Shown in pieces: positions 1-8,642 of a stretch of 56,210 nt of DNA. The notes beneath the pieces were generated by a model. That model was not told the DNA's origin. It ran no database searches and saw nothing but the letters and a program-made list of their open reading frames with translations. Source of the stretch: Bacteroidales bacterium (GTDB lineage: Bacteria; Bacteroidota; Bacteroidia; Bacteroidales; F082); contig JAGCPJ010000016.1 of NCBI GenBank assembly GCA_017965765.1, positions 1-56,210 on the forward strand. The letters are read 5' to 3'. Both the position numbers and the translations under genes were made by a program. The stretch's first letter is position 1. Every line of letters starts with the position of its first letter.

Positions 1-1263
1 GTTGACATCGTTACGCAACTGCTTGCAGCCCATCACGAGGTGGGAGCCACCATAAGACTTACGCAGAGTGACGGTGACCTTCGGCACGGTAGATTCGCCA
101 TAAGCATAGAGCAACTTGGCGCCGTGGACGATGATGCCGTTGTACTCCTGACCCGTACCAGGCAGGAAGCCGGGCACGTCGACCAAGGTCACGATCGGGA
201 TGTTGAAGGCGTCGCAGAAGCGGACAAAACGAGCGCCCTTACGCGAAGCGTCGCAGTCGAGCACGCCAGCGAAGAAAGCCGGGTTGTTGGCCACGATACC
301 GACCGACATGCCATCGAAGCGGGCGAAGCCGACGATGATGTTCTTGGCGTAGTTCTTATGGATTTCGAGGAAGTCGCCGTTGTCGACGATGGCATTGATG
401 ATGTCACCGACGTTGTAGGGCTTGTTCGGGTTGTCGGGAATGATCTGGTTCAACGCATCTTCCATGCGGTCGATGGGGTCGTTGCATTCAACCAGCGGAG
501 CGTTCTCCATATTGTTCTGCGGGATGAAGGAGATGAGTCTGCGGATGATGGCAAGGCCTTCCTCCTCGGTTTCGGCAGCGAAGTGAGCCACGCCTGATTT
601 CTGGCTATGGATGCGTGCGCCACCGAGGTCGTCGGTGCTGACATCCTCGCCGATGACGGTCTTCACGACTTTCGGACCCGTGAGGAACATGTAGCTACCC
701 ACATTGGTCATGATGATGAAGTCGGTGAGTGCCGGTGAATAGACGGCACCGCCGGCGCAGGGACCGAAGATGGCGGAGATCTGCGGGATCACGCCAGAGG
801 CATTGATGTTACGTTGGAAGATCTCGGCATAGCCAGCCAGGGAGCGGGAGCCCTCTTGGATACGGGCGCCGCCGGAGTCACAGATGCCGATGACGGGGGC
901 GCCGACTTTCATGGCTTGGTCCATGACCTTGCAGATCTTCAGTGACATGGTCTCGCTCAAGGCGCCGCCGAACACGGTGAAGTCCTGGGCATAGACATAG
1001 ACGACGCGTCCGTCGATGGTGCCGTGACCGGTGACGACGCCGTCGCCAAGGTACTGTTGCTTGTCGAGGCCGAAGTCGGTGGTACGATGGGTCACGAACA
1101 TGTCTGTCTCTTCGAAGCTACCTTCGTCGAGCAGGAGGGCGATGCGTTCGCGGGCAGTCATCTTGCCCTTCGCATGCTGGGAGTCGATGCGCTTCTGTCC
1201 ACCACCGAGGCGGGCTTCATTGCGCTTCTCTAACAATTCCTGGATTTTCTGTTCAATTAACAT
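1..1263 (-). CDS. mmdA: Acyl-CoA carboxyltransferase / methylmalonyl-CoA decarboxylase alpha subunit (3' end outside window)
   Basis: Reading the minus strand from the ATG at 1263 gives 421 open codons running off the left edge. The family is about 510-520 residues, so roughly the last 95 are missing. The sequence starts [20 protein letters not shown] and carries carboxyltransferase motifs: GGGQKRID near the start, [18 protein letters not shown], and [12 protein letters not shown] followed by the start of the second crotonase-like half. The family moves the carboxyl group of methylmalonyl-CoA or propionyl-CoA to or from biotin, either in Na+-pumping decarboxylase or in acyl-CoA carboxylase complexes. 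It lies 10 bp after the epimerase gene, so both act on methylmalonyl-CoA in the succinate-propionate route. Which biotin complex it joins cannot be told because downstream genes are outside the window. Confidence 0.93.
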   Translation of the reverse strand, partial: MLIEQKIQELLEKRNEARLGGGQKRIDSQHAKGKMTARERIALLLDEGSFEETDMFVTHRTTDFGLDKQQYLGDGVVTGHGTIDGRVVYVYAQDFTVFGGALSETMSLKICKVMDQAMKVGAPVIGICDSGGARIQEGSRSLAGYAEIFQRNINASGVIPQISAIFGPCAGGAVYSPALTDFIIMTNVGSYMFLTGPKVVKTVIGEDVSTDDLGGARIHSQKSGVAHFAAETEEEGLAIIRRLISFIPQNNMENAPLVECNDPIDRMEDALNQIIPDNPNKPYNVGDIINAIVDNGDFLEIHKNYAKNIIVGFARFDGMSVGIVANNPAFFAGVLDCDASRKGARFVRFCDAFNIPIVTLVDVPGFLPGTGQEYNGIIVHGAKLLYAYGESTVPKVTVTLRKSYGGSHLVMGCKQLRNDVN

Positions 1264-1273
1264 GATGTATGGT

Positions 1274-1690
1274 TTATTTGTTTTTGTTTTCGCAGAGTTC
1301 GGTCAGCACGCTAAAGGTGGATTTGGGGTGCAGGAAGGCGATGCTGAGGCCTTCGGCGCCGGCGCGTGGGGTTTGGTCAATGAGGCGGATGCCAGCTTCT
1401 TTGGCTTCAGCCAGCTGCTCTTCGATGCCTTCCACCGCGAAAGCGATGTGGTGCATGCCACCTTTGCCGTTGTTTTTCTCGATGAAAGTGGCGATGGTGC
1501 TCTCGGGGCTGGTGGGTTCCAGCAATTCGATCTTGGTCTGGCCGCAACGCAAGAAGGCGGTTTTCACCTTTTGGTCCACGACTTCTTCGATGGCGTAGCA
1601 CTTGGTGCCCAGCAATTTCTCAAAAAACGGAATGGACTCGTCCAAGCTGGTGACGGCAATTCCAATGTGTTCAATGTGTGTAGGATTCAT
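1274..1690 (-). CDS. mce: Methylmalonyl-CoA epimerase
   Basis: 138 residues, the normal size for this VOC (glyoxalase fold) enzyme, which interconverts (R)- and (S)-methylmalonyl-CoA. Visible metal-ligand positions are the His of IEHIGIAV, the Glu of KIELLEP, the His of MHHIAFAV and the Glu near the C-terminus in LTELCE. It is the first gene of an operon with the carboxyltransferase 10 bp downstream and has its own promoter at 1739-1770. A second VOC protein at 6350 is clearly related but lies in a surface-modification operon and probably has another substrate. Confidence 0.93.
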   Translation of the reverse strand: MNPTHIEHIGIAVTSLDESIPFFEKLLGTKCYAIEEVVDQKVKTAFLRCGQTKIELLEPTSPESTIATFIEKNNGKGGMHHIAFAVEGIEEQLAEAKEAGIRLIDQTPRAGAEGLSIAFLHPKSTFSVLTELCENKNK

Positions 1691-1738
1691 GATTTATTCG
1701 AATAAATTAATAATAAAAATACGCGTTTTAAAATCGGT

Positions 1739-1770
1739 GCAAAGGTATAAACTTTTTTTGGGGTTTCCAA
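1739..1770 (-). promoter_or_regulatory. Bacteroidota-type promoter for mce-mmdA
   Basis: On the minus strand TACCTTTG (-7 box) lies 20 bp downstream of a TTG (-33). Predicted start is about 45 nt upstream of the epimerase ATG. Confidence 0.7.
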
Positions 1771-1789
1771 TATGAAAAATGCACTTTGT

Positions 1790-1827
1790 AAAAAACAGGA
1801 AAGGGCGACTTGTGGTCGCCCTTTCCT
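1790..1827 (-). terminator. Rho-independent terminator
   Basis: A perfect 13-bp stem (1797-1809 with 1815-1827, 5-nt loop) is followed on the minus strand by GTTTTTT. It lies just after the small secreted-protein gene at 1852-2223 and separates it from mce. Confidence 0.9.
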
Positions 1828-1851
1828 ATACTACTTGATTTTATGAATTGT

Positions 1852-2223
1852 TTAGCCTTTTGTCAGAATCTGGTTTAGTTTCGCGCTCGCCTTGTTATAG
1901 CGCCTGACCTGTGTTCTGTTCAGTTGGTCTTTAGCCTTTTCGATCTTGGTCTTGAGGTTCATCGCTTTGTTAAAACTCACATCGAATTCTTTTGGATCCA
2001 CTTTGGGGGTCGCAGCTTTGTCATTCATTGCCTTGTAGAGTTTGACAGCCTTCTCAACAGCCAGTTCATACTCTTTGATGACGTTATTCCAGTTTTCTTT
2101 TTTAACTACTTCCACCTTTGCTTTTCCGTCTTTGGATGACTTCTTTAAGAACTGGGCATTGGCGTTGGAAGTGAAACCGCCGATGAAGAGAGCCACAAGG
2201 GCGAACAGTAAGAATCTTTTCAT
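1852..2223 (-). CDS. Small secreted protein of unknown function
   Basis: About 123 residues. The start MKRFLLFALVALFIGGF at 2223 is preferred over an in-frame ATG ten codons upstream because it opens directly with a signal peptide ending near NANAQ. The mature part is Lys/Glu/Asn-rich and predicted helical with no Cys and no domain I recognise. It has its own promoter (2269-2300) and a strong terminator (1790-1827), so it is probably monocistronic. A periplasmic or secreted location is inferred from the signal peptide only. Confidence 0.75.
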   Translation of the reverse strand: MKRFLLFALVALFIGGFTSNANAQFLKKSSKDGKAKVEVVKKENWNNVIKEYELAVEKAVKLYKAMNDKAATPKVDPKEFDVSFNKAMNLKTKIEKAKDQLNRTQVRRYNKASAKLNQILTKG

Positions 2224-2268
2224 TGTATTATCCCTGATGTGTGTCGGGCGCAACTTTTAATTACATTA

Positions 2269-2300
2269 GCAAAAATATTAACAATTTTTGAGATATGCAA
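2269..2300 (-). promoter_or_regulatory. Bacteroidota-type promoter for the small secreted protein
   Basis: Minus strand: TATTTTTG (-7) with TTG 20 bp upstream (-33). Predicted start is about 40 nt before the ATG at 2223. Confidence 0.65.
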
Positions 2301-3263
2301 CTACTGTGCCAATAATCTTAAGTGATTCCAGATTGAATCCAGATCGTGACAAAGTTCCAAGGTAAACTCTTCAGAACCTCTTATGTTGAGATGGCCTGGA
2401 TTATAGAAGTAGGCAGAATCCATGCTGATTCTTGAAAAATAATAATCCAAAATCGTGATATCATATTTATTTGCGATTGCATTGAACACCGAATCCGTTT
2501 GTTCAATGTTTTCAAATTTTGACCTTAATGGATAGTAGATTGGGGATTTCACAAAAAACACCTGTATTCCGTCATCAATCAATTGTTTAGAAAAAGAATT
2601 GAGCTGCAAGACGGCTTCGGTATTGATTGAAATAGAAATCAAGGTGTCTTTAGACAGTGTTTCTTCATCCCAAGCATAATCATTTCCACGAAATCCTTTA
2701 TGCATTCCCCCGTCCAGGAAATCCTTTTTTCCAAAAAAGGCCAAGACACCATTCTCGATTTCTTCACGGTATCCGAAATAGCGCACCAAAGGCAAGTATC
2801 TTTCCTTCCAACCAAGATTTTTTGCCTCTGCCACTTGTGACATCAATTCCTTATCGTTAACAAAGGGGAAAAACTGTTCCCGCTCGTATTGCGGATGGGC
2901 TGATACATCGAGTGTCCCTGAAAACAAAGTGTTAATCAGCACAACTTTAGGTTTGGCATTAAAACGCCTATAAGTATTGTATCTAACTATATAATAATCA
3001 ATGTTATGACCGTCAAAACCGAGATTATATGAATTCAAATGCAGCGCTGAATCCATGATGTATGTATTGAATCCACTCCATGCATTGGAAGCGCCTATGA
3101 CCAACAAATCCGCATCCAACCCACCTTTGTAAATATCATTCCATGTTGAATACTTTCTAATATCTGTTTTTCTAAGACCCGCCGAGATCACATAATCAAC
3201 CGCTATTGCAATTACAATAACTATGATCACCCGAACACCAAACTGGCAGACAAATTTTTTCAT
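2301..3263 (-). CDS. SGNH-like periplasmic acyltransferase partner (copy 1)
   Basis: 320 residues with one N-terminal membrane anchor (about residues 9-28) and a periplasmic body. An SGNH-hydrolase-like nucleophile block is seen as VIGASNA (Ser59), and a late block as PGHLN (His about 291). This architecture, a membrane-anchored SGNH-like domain encoded directly after an MBOAT gene, is that of DltD-, AlgX/J- or PatB-type partners that pass an acyl group to an extracytoplasmic glycan. It starts 3 bp after the MBOAT gene. The paralog at 7674-8642 has its Ser at the same residue number, 59. Acceptor and acyl group are unknown. Confidence 0.75.
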   Translation of the reverse strand: MKKFVCQFGVRVIIVIVIAIAVDYVISAGLRKTDIRKYSTWNDIYKGGLDADLLVIGASNAWSGFNTYIMDSALHLNSYNLGFDGHNIDYYIVRYNTYRRFNAKPKVVLINTLFSGTLDVSAHPQYEREQFFPFVNDKELMSQVAEAKNLGWKERYLPLVRYFGYREEIENGVLAFFGKKDFLDGGMHKGFRGNDYAWDEETLSKDTLISISINTEAVLQLNSFSKQLIDDGIQVFFVKSPIYYPLRSKFENIEQTDSVFNAIANKYDITILDYYFSRISMDSAYFYNPGHLNIRGSEEFTLELCHDLDSIWNHLRLLAQ

Positions 3264-3266
3264 ATT

Positions 3267-4715
3267 CTAGAATTGAAAATAGATAAATGTTTCAGCATGG
3301 CCTCCGAACCAAAACAACGCCACAATCAAAACAACATAGATGAGATTCTTCAGCACTGGACTTTTAATGCCACGCAAATCAAGGGCATGTTCTTTATCTT
3401 TTTGAATCCACTCTACAATCAAAAACGCCAAAATACTTAGAACCAATGGAATATAGAAATGCCTATCCTTTAACCAAGGAATGGAAAACAAGCTCCTGTC
3501 ACCAATACCGCGCACATACTCCCAAGCCTGTCCGATACTCGCTGCCCTAAAGATTATCACGCCAAAGGTCACGAGCGCAAACGTCAAAAGCATACGCAAA
3601 AAATCTTTCAGGACTGGTAATCCGATACTATTGGTCCTCAATTGGTTTTTTTTCAAGAATGCACCCGACAAAATCAGCGGAACAAAAAGCAATCCGTGGT
3701 ACAATCCAAACAAGACATAAGTCCAGTTGGCACCATGCCACAAACCCACCAAAACCATATTAATCACGATGGCGAGGATCATACCCGTCTTGCGCCAATG
3801 GCGGAATCGGAAGTTTAAAGGCGTGAACACATAATCGGTCAACCATGTAGTCAAGGAAATATGCCACCGTCGCCAGAATTCAGCCATATTCAATGCGAAA
3901 AACGGGAATTTGAAATTGCGAGTGATCCTGAGGCCAAGCAGTTTCCCGACGCCTATCGCCATATCGCTGTAGCCAGAAAAATCAGCATACATTTGAAAAG
4001 AACATAATATGGCCGCCCAAAGCAATGTACTACCCGATTGGCTCATATAAGAGGAAAACACCTGATCAACATATTTAGCACAATTGTCGGCTACCACCAG
4101 CTTCATAAAAAGTCCCCAAAGAATCTGTCGCAATCCATCGACGGCCTGATTGTAGTCAAATTCGCGCTTTTGCTGCAACTGGGATATAAAACCGGGTCTG
4201 TCGATAGGACCGGATAGTATGCAAGGGAAAAAAGCAATATAAGTGGCAAAATCCACCACATTATTTGTTGGGTCGATTTCTTCGCGATGAATTTCTATGA
4301 CATAGCTGATCAATTTGAAGGTAAAGAAACTAACACCCAACGGCATAATGATATTGAACGTATGCCAATTGGTTTGAAAACCCATGCTCTCGAACAGATG
4401 GGCGAACGAGAGGATGAAAAAATCCAGATATTTGAAATAAAGCAACAACCCCACACCCAGAACCACTCCCAGCACTGTCAGCCATGAAGCCGTTTTTTCC
4501 GATTTCGATCGTTTAATGCCAATACCCAAATAGAAGAAAACAAGAGTAGCGATGATCAAAAGGGGAAGCATCTTCCAATCGGCATAGCCATAAAAGAAAT
4601 AACTAGCAGCCAAAAGGAAAACATTTTGGGCTTTCGTGTGCTTTTTCAGCGGAATCCAATAGATAAAGAAGACCACTGTGAAAAACAACAGAAAAGATAT
4701 GGAGTTGAATACCAT
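3267..4715 (-). CDS. MBOAT family membrane O-acyltransferase (copy 1)
   Basis: 482 residues from the ATG at 4715 (MVFNSISFLLFF). The ORF extends 37 codons further upstream, but that part is past the -7 box at 4741-4749 and does not match the paralog at 8642-10096, which opens MLFNSIHFALFL. Many membrane segments. Family signatures are FWRRWHISLTTWLTDYVF and the catalytic His in GLWHGANWT. MBOAT proteins of the DltB/AlgI type move an acyl group from a cytoplasmic carrier across the membrane. The gene is paired with the SGNH-like gene downstream and is divergent from the adenylation enzyme at 4833, sharing a 117-bp promoter region. Confidence 0.92.
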   Translation of the reverse strand: MVFNSISFLLFFTVVFFIYWIPLKKHTKAQNVFLLAASYFFYGYADWKMLPLLIIATLVFFYLGIGIKRSKSEKTASWLTVLGVVLGVGLLLYFKYLDFFILSFAHLFESMGFQTNWHTFNIIMPLGVSFFTFKLISYVIEIHREEIDPTNNVVDFATYIAFFPCILSGPIDRPGFISQLQQKREFDYNQAVDGLRQILWGLFMKLVVADNCAKYVDQVFSSYMSQSGSTLLWAAILCSFQMYADFSGYSDMAIGVGKLLGLRITRNFKFPFFALNMAEFWRRWHISLTTWLTDYVFTPLNFRFRHWRKTGMILAIVINMVLVGLWHGANWTYVLFGLYHGLLFVPLILSGAFLKKNQLRTNSIGLPVLKDFLRMLLTFALVTFGVIIFRAASIGQAWEYVRGIGDRSLFSIPWLKDRHFYIPLVLSILAFLIVEWIQKDKEHALDLRGIKSPVLKNLIYVVLIVALFWFGGHAETFIYFQF

Positions 4716-4740
4716 AATAATTACTGGGCGATTTGTTACG

Positions 4741-4773
4741 GCAAAAATACGAACTTTTGCAATAATAGCACAA
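4741..4773 (-). promoter_or_regulatory. Promoter for MBOAT copy 1
   Basis: Minus strand TATTTTTG (-7) with TTG 21 bp upstream. It sets the MBOAT start at 4715 rather than further upstream. Confidence 0.6.
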
Positions 4774-4801
4774 ATAATACAAAACAATGGGATAATTTGA
4801 C

Positions 4802-4810
4802 TACATTTGC
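4802..4810 (+). promoter_or_regulatory. -7 box for the adenylation-enzyme operon
   Basis: TACATTTGC fits TAnnTTTG and lies 22 bp before the ATG at 4833. No clear -33 TTG at standard spacing was seen. It forms a divergent promoter pair with 4741-4773. Confidence 0.5.
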
Positions 4811-4832
4811 ATCCATTGAAAATCACAAACTG

Positions 4833-6335
4833 ATGAAAAGCCTCTTTGACCGTATCGTCTTGAAAAAGATCGTTGATGCCATCGGATTATTTCCAGACCG
4901 TTTTGCGTTCTGCATTAATGAGATGCATTATACCTACCGTCAATTCGGGCAATGTGTTTCAAAGATAAGGAATAAACTGAGTAAGGCAGATCATTTCAAC
5001 ACCAAAGTCGGACTCGTTATCAATGACGATTTGGAGACTTACGCTTCCATCATCGCCCTATGGTTAGAGGGGTGCTGCTATGTACCACTACATCCCAACT
5101 GGCCATTGGAGCGTTGTCAGGATATCTGCGAGCAGGTGGAGCTGGATTTGATTCTTGATTCTTCTGAGCAAACACGCTACGAGGGCGTTCAGGTCATTAA
5201 TACATTGGCTTTGCCATATGAGCAGGATTGTTTGATGCCTAAAGCAGGTGTTTCAGACGAAGAACTGGCTTATATCCTCTTCACTTCGGGCAGTACGGGC
5301 AAACCCAAGGGTGTGATGATAATGCGCAAGAATGTGGCTTCTTTTATGGATTCGTTCTGGCAGACGGGCATCAAAATCACAGAAGAAGACCGTTGCCTGC
5401 AGTGCTTCGACCTAACTTTTGATGTATCGGTGCAAGGCTACTTAGTGCCGCTCACCAAAGGTGCTTGCTGCTACACCGTGCCTCATGGCCAAATCAAATA
5501 TATATACGCAAGCGGCCTCATTGAGGACCATCAGCTGACCTTTGGCGCCATGGCTCCATCCATGCTGAGGTATCTCAAACCATATTTTGAGGAGATTGAT
5601 GCTACCAGCCTCAAATCGTGCATCCTCACCGCTGAGGCTTGTCCACTCAATCTTATGGAGGATTGGTATAAATGTGCTACCAACGTAGAGCTGTACGACT
5701 TTTATGGTCCGACAGAATGTACGGTCTATTGCACTTATTACAAGTTGACCAAAGGTGGTGACAATAAAACACTCAATGGGATTATCTCCATCGGCAAGCC
5801 GTTAGCGAATTGTGTGGGGTTGGTTCTTGACGAGAATGGCAATGAATGTGGCGTAGGTGAGAAAGGTGAGTTATGTATTGCGGGCGACCAAGTGACCAAG
5901 GGCTATTGGAAAAATGAGGAGAAGAATGCCAGCGCTTTCTTCTACAAAGAGGTTGATGGCAAGAGCATGAGGTTCTACCATACAGGAGACTTGTGCTACA
6001 AGGATGCCGATGGCGACATCATGTATTCTGGCCGTTTGGATCACCAGGCAAAAATTCAGGGCTTCCGCGTGGAGATGGGCGAAATTGAGTGGCATGCCCG
6101 CGAGTTCCTTGGCGATATCAATGTGGTGTGCATGGCCTTTGAGAACAAGGATGCCCTCACAGAGATTGCGATGTTTATGGAAACCGAGGAATTCAACCCT
6201 GAGGACATGATAGCCTATATGCGCACCAAAATGCCGTCGTATATGATTCCGACACGCCTCTTTTATGTACCAGTGTTCCCACTCAATTCGAGCGACAAGA
6301 TTGACAAGGTGAAACTAAAAGCAATGATTCAATAA
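4833..6335 (+). CDS. Stand-alone amino-acid adenylation enzyme (DltA-like AMP ligase)
   Basis: 500 residues, the size of DltA. The start at 4833 is chosen because the 69 upstream codons of the ORF lie across the promoter. Adenylate-forming motifs: TSGSTGKPKG (151-160), YGPTE (291-295), GELCIAG, YHTGD, GRLDHQAKIQGFRVEMGEIE, and the late catalytic Lys in SDKID. The A4 region reads TFDVS with Asp197, matching the Asp that binds the alpha-amino group in amino-acid-activating domains including DltA. It probably activates an amino acid and loads it on the carrier protein at 7442. First gene of a tight four-gene operon (gaps 14, 9 and 6 bp). The amino acid cannot be predicted reliably. Confidence 0.88.
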   Translation: MKSLFDRIVLKKIVDAIGLFPDRFAFCINEMHYTYRQFGQCVSKIRNKLSKADHFNTKVGLVINDDLETYASIIALWLEGCCYVPLHPNWPLERCQDICEQVELDLILDSSEQTRYEGVQVINTLALPYEQDCLMPKAGVSDEELAYILFTSGSTGKPKGVMIMRKNVASFMDSFWQTGIKITEEDRCLQCFDLTFDVSVQGYLVPLTKGACCYTVPHGQIKYIYASGLIEDHQLTFGAMAPSMLRYLKPYFEEIDATSLKSCILTAEACPLNLMEDWYKCATNVELYDFYGPTECTVYCTYYKLTKGGDNKTLNGIISIGKPLANCVGLVLDENGNECGVGEKGELCIAGDQVTKGYWKNEEKNASAFFYKEVDGKSMRFYHTGDLCYKDADGDIMYSGRLDHQAKIQGFRVEMGEIEWHAREFLGDINVVCMAFENKDALTEIAMFMETEEFNPEDMIAYMRTKMPSYMIPTRLFYVPVFPLNSSDKIDKVKLKAMIQ

Positions 6336-6349
6336 TTTTATTTCCTGTT

Positions 6350-6760
6350 ATGAAACATCTAAAATCAGTTAATCATATTGGATATGCTGTCCGTGACATT
6401 CGAAAAACGGCACTGTATTATCTTGATGCCGGTTGGCAACTGTCAGAAATCTATGAGGAGGAAGTTCAACATACTAAGATTGCATTTCTCACCAAAGAAG
6501 GATTCCCGAAAATCGAACTTGTGGCTCCCTTAAAAGAAGGGGAACCTTCTCCCGTTGATACTTATTTAAAAAAAATTGGTTGCTGTACATACCACATTTG
6601 CTATGATGTTGACGACATTGAACTAGCTGTGGAAGACTTGTTCAACGAGGGCTTCAATCCCCTATTTGAGCCTATTGAATCTATTGCAATGGCCGGGCAT
6701 GAAATTTGTTACCTTTACCATCTTCATTTGGGATTAATTGAATTGGTTAGCACTAAATAA
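6350..6760 (+). CDS. VOC-superfamily protein, methylmalonyl-CoA epimerase-like
   Basis: 136 residues. It keeps the metal-ligand pattern of the epimerase at 1274-1690: His in VNHIGYAV, Glu in KIELVAP, His in YHICYDV and Glu in GLIELV. It lies between an adenylation enzyme and a GNAT in a carrier-protein operon, so the likely substrate is an acyl or aminoacyl unit on the carrier rather than methylmalonyl-CoA; that is inference. A role in epimerising or isomerising the loaded group would fit the fold's chemistry. Confidence 0.75.
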   Translation: MKHLKSVNHIGYAVRDIRKTALYYLDAGWQLSEIYEEEVQHTKIAFLTKEGFPKIELVAPLKEGEPSPVDTYLKKIGCCTYHICYDVDDIELAVEDLFNEGFNPLFEPIESIAMAGHEICYLYHLHLGLIELVSTK

Positions 6761-6769
6761 AACCTGACT

Positions 6770-7435
6770 ATGTATGATCCAAATAAACTGATTATCAGAC
6801 CCGCCACGCTTGACGATGTGGAATTCATAGCCACAACCATTATAGAAGCGGAAAAAAGCTCCACAGACAAAATAGGTCCAGCAAATTATTTTGAAGTATC
6901 CGAAGAAGACTATCGAAGATACTTGATTCTGATGTTGGAGGAAGAGATTGACGGCTGTGAAATATCTATCAGCAGCTTTGTTGTTGCAGAATATGCAGGG
7001 GAAGTGATTGCGGCACGAGGCGGTTGGTTAGAAGGCGATAATGAGGACCATGCTCCCTCGTCTTTGTTAAAGTCAAATCTGTTTGCCTATTTCTTGCCCA
7101 GAGAAAACCTGATGAAAGGTCAAAGCAAGTATGATATCGTGAAAGATATCATGATAGAACGAGAGATGGGGACTTACCAATTGGAGAATTCATATACAAA
7201 AGCAGCATTCCGCGGATTGCATATTATGGGGCTTTTGGACTCATATCACATAAACATTGCCATCAAAAAAGGAGTGAAGAAAATACAAGCCCACGTCAGT
7301 AAAGATAATATAAAGAGCTTAAGGGCTTGTGAGAGAAGCGGTTTTCATGTGGTCCGTTATTTCACATCTCACCATCCACAAGTGAAGGATTATTATCCTG
7401 ATGACACCATGGTCTTATTGGAAAGAATTCTATAA
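6770..7435 (+). CDS. GNAT-family N-acyltransferase
   Basis: 221 residues. The C-terminal half has the GNAT core: a pyrophosphate-binding-like loop around AFRGLHIMG and the later pattern VSKDNIKSLRACERSGF typical of GNAT motif B. The family transfers an acyl group from acyl-CoA (or acyl-carrier protein) to an amine. Position between the VOC and carrier-protein genes suggests that it N-acylates the amino acid being loaded, or the acceptor sugar. Substrate unknown. Confidence 0.8.
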   Translation: MYDPNKLIIRPATLDDVEFIATTIIEAEKSSTDKIGPANYFEVSEEDYRRYLILMLEEEIDGCEISISSFVVAEYAGEVIAARGGWLEGDNEDHAPSSLLKSNLFAYFLPRENLMKGQSKYDIVKDIMIEREMGTYQLENSYTKAAFRGLHIMGLLDSYHINIAIKKGVKKIQAHVSKDNIKSLRACERSGFHVVRYFTSHHPQVKDYYPDDTMVLLERIL

Positions 7436-7441
7436 CTAACA

Positions 7442-7699
7442 ATGCAACTATATATGGAAAAAAACGAAATTATCGAGAAACTTACGCTAGTTTTTCATGA
7501 AGTCTTTGGCGACAACAACATCGTTTTGCGCAACGATATGTCTGCCGCTGATATTGAAAATTGGGATTCGCTTACGCACATGCTTATGATTACCAAAGTT
7601 GAAGAAGTGTTTGGCATCCGATTCAAACTTAAAGAGCTGAATAAGTTGAAGAATGTGGGAGATTTGTGCAATACTATCGAAGGGAAACTTCAGGGGTAA
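7442..7699 (+). CDS. Acyl/aminoacyl carrier protein (DltC-like)
   Basis: 85 residues (81 if started at the second Met, 7454), with the carrier-protein signature NWDSLTH; Ser43 is the expected 4'-phosphopantetheine site. Last gene of the adenylation operon. Its 3' end overlaps the convergent SGNH gene (7674-8642) by 26 bp. With the adenylation enzyme and the two MBOAT/SGNH pairs it gives all four component types of a D-alanylation system. Confidence 0.9.
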   Translation: MQLYMEKNEIIEKLTLVFHEVFGDNNIVLRNDMSAADIENWDSLTHMLMITKVEEVFGIRFKLKELNKLKNVGDLCNTIEGKLQG

Positions 7700-8642
7700 T
7701 TCCTTTTTTCACCCACGAATCCAACCTGCAGGCAAGAGCGACCGAAAACTTGAACGCTCCCTTGGAATTCACATGGTTGGCATTATTGAAATAACCGGTG
7801 TCCCCACAAAACTCCATGGTTGAAAAGTCAACTATTGGTACATCATATTTTTCGGCCAATGCTTGGTAGGCTCGTTGCGAATCGGCTTCATCAAGATGCT
7901 CTTTCAGACTGCTGAACAGCGGGGCATAGACAAAAACCACCCGTGTCTTGTTTGCTTTTGCCTCTTTCAACAAGGCCTCCAGCAGCCACACGGCCTTGGG
8001 ATTCCCATGGTCTTTCACCACTCCCTCTTGCAATACCCTCTCAAGCTTTTCCCCGTCCCATACCCGGTTTTCATTGGAATAACCTTTGACATAGTCGCCT
8101 TTCGTATCGTGACGCAAGCCAAACCATTCCGTCAGACCGATGCCCATCAGTTTGTAATCACCCCGATAACGATACATGGGTAGATACCGGTCCGCCCAAG
8201 AAAAACCATACAAGTCAAGATAAGGCTTTACCAACACATCATGCATATAAGGATAGTATTGTTCCCGCTCAAATCCATTGTTCACCACCTCCAGCTCAGC
8301 ATAATCCATATTGACAATAAGCAATTTTGGCGGGTTGTTATTCCTTCGATAAAGCCGCCATCGCAAGTAACTCACCCCAAAAGGCTGGCCCGACACACCA
8401 AGATTCCAGGTGTTCACGCCTAGGATGGAATCCAACACTTCTGGTTGGTAAGAGCACGATGCCCTGGAATTGCCCAAGACGATGATATCGGCATTGATGG
8501 TGTCGTTCATCAGCTTATTCATCGTATAAAAGTGACCTCTTTCCGTTTTGGTCAAGCCCTTGCTGATGGCCAAATCAGCCAATAATGCAATCAAGAGCGC
8601 GATGATCATGAACGACAACAGCTTACGAGACAACCTTTTCAT
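7674..8642 (-). CDS. SGNH-like periplasmic acyltransferase partner (copy 2)
   Basis: 322 residues, paralog of 2301-3263. One N-terminal membrane segment (about 8-26), nucleophile block VLGNSRA (Ser59), and late block NANHVN (His about 290). Its start overlaps the stop of MBOAT copy 2 by one base (TGATG), so translation is probably coupled. It converges on and overlaps the carrier-protein gene by 26 bp. Confidence 0.75.
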   Translation of the reverse strand: MKRLSRKLLSFMIIALLIALLADLAISKGLTKTERGHFYTMNKLMNDTINADIIVLGNSRASCSYQPEVLDSILGVNTWNLGVSGQPFGVSYLRWRLYRRNNNPPKLLIVNMDYAELEVVNNGFEREQYYPYMHDVLVKPYLDLYGFSWADRYLPMYRYRGDYKLMGIGLTEWFGLRHDTKGDYVKGYSNENRVWDGEKLERVLQEGVVKDHGNPKAVWLLEALLKEAKANKTRVVFVYAPLFSSLKEHLDEADSQRAYQALAEKYDVPIVDFSTMEFCGDTGYFNNANHVNSKGAFKFSVALACRLDSWVKKGITPEVSLR

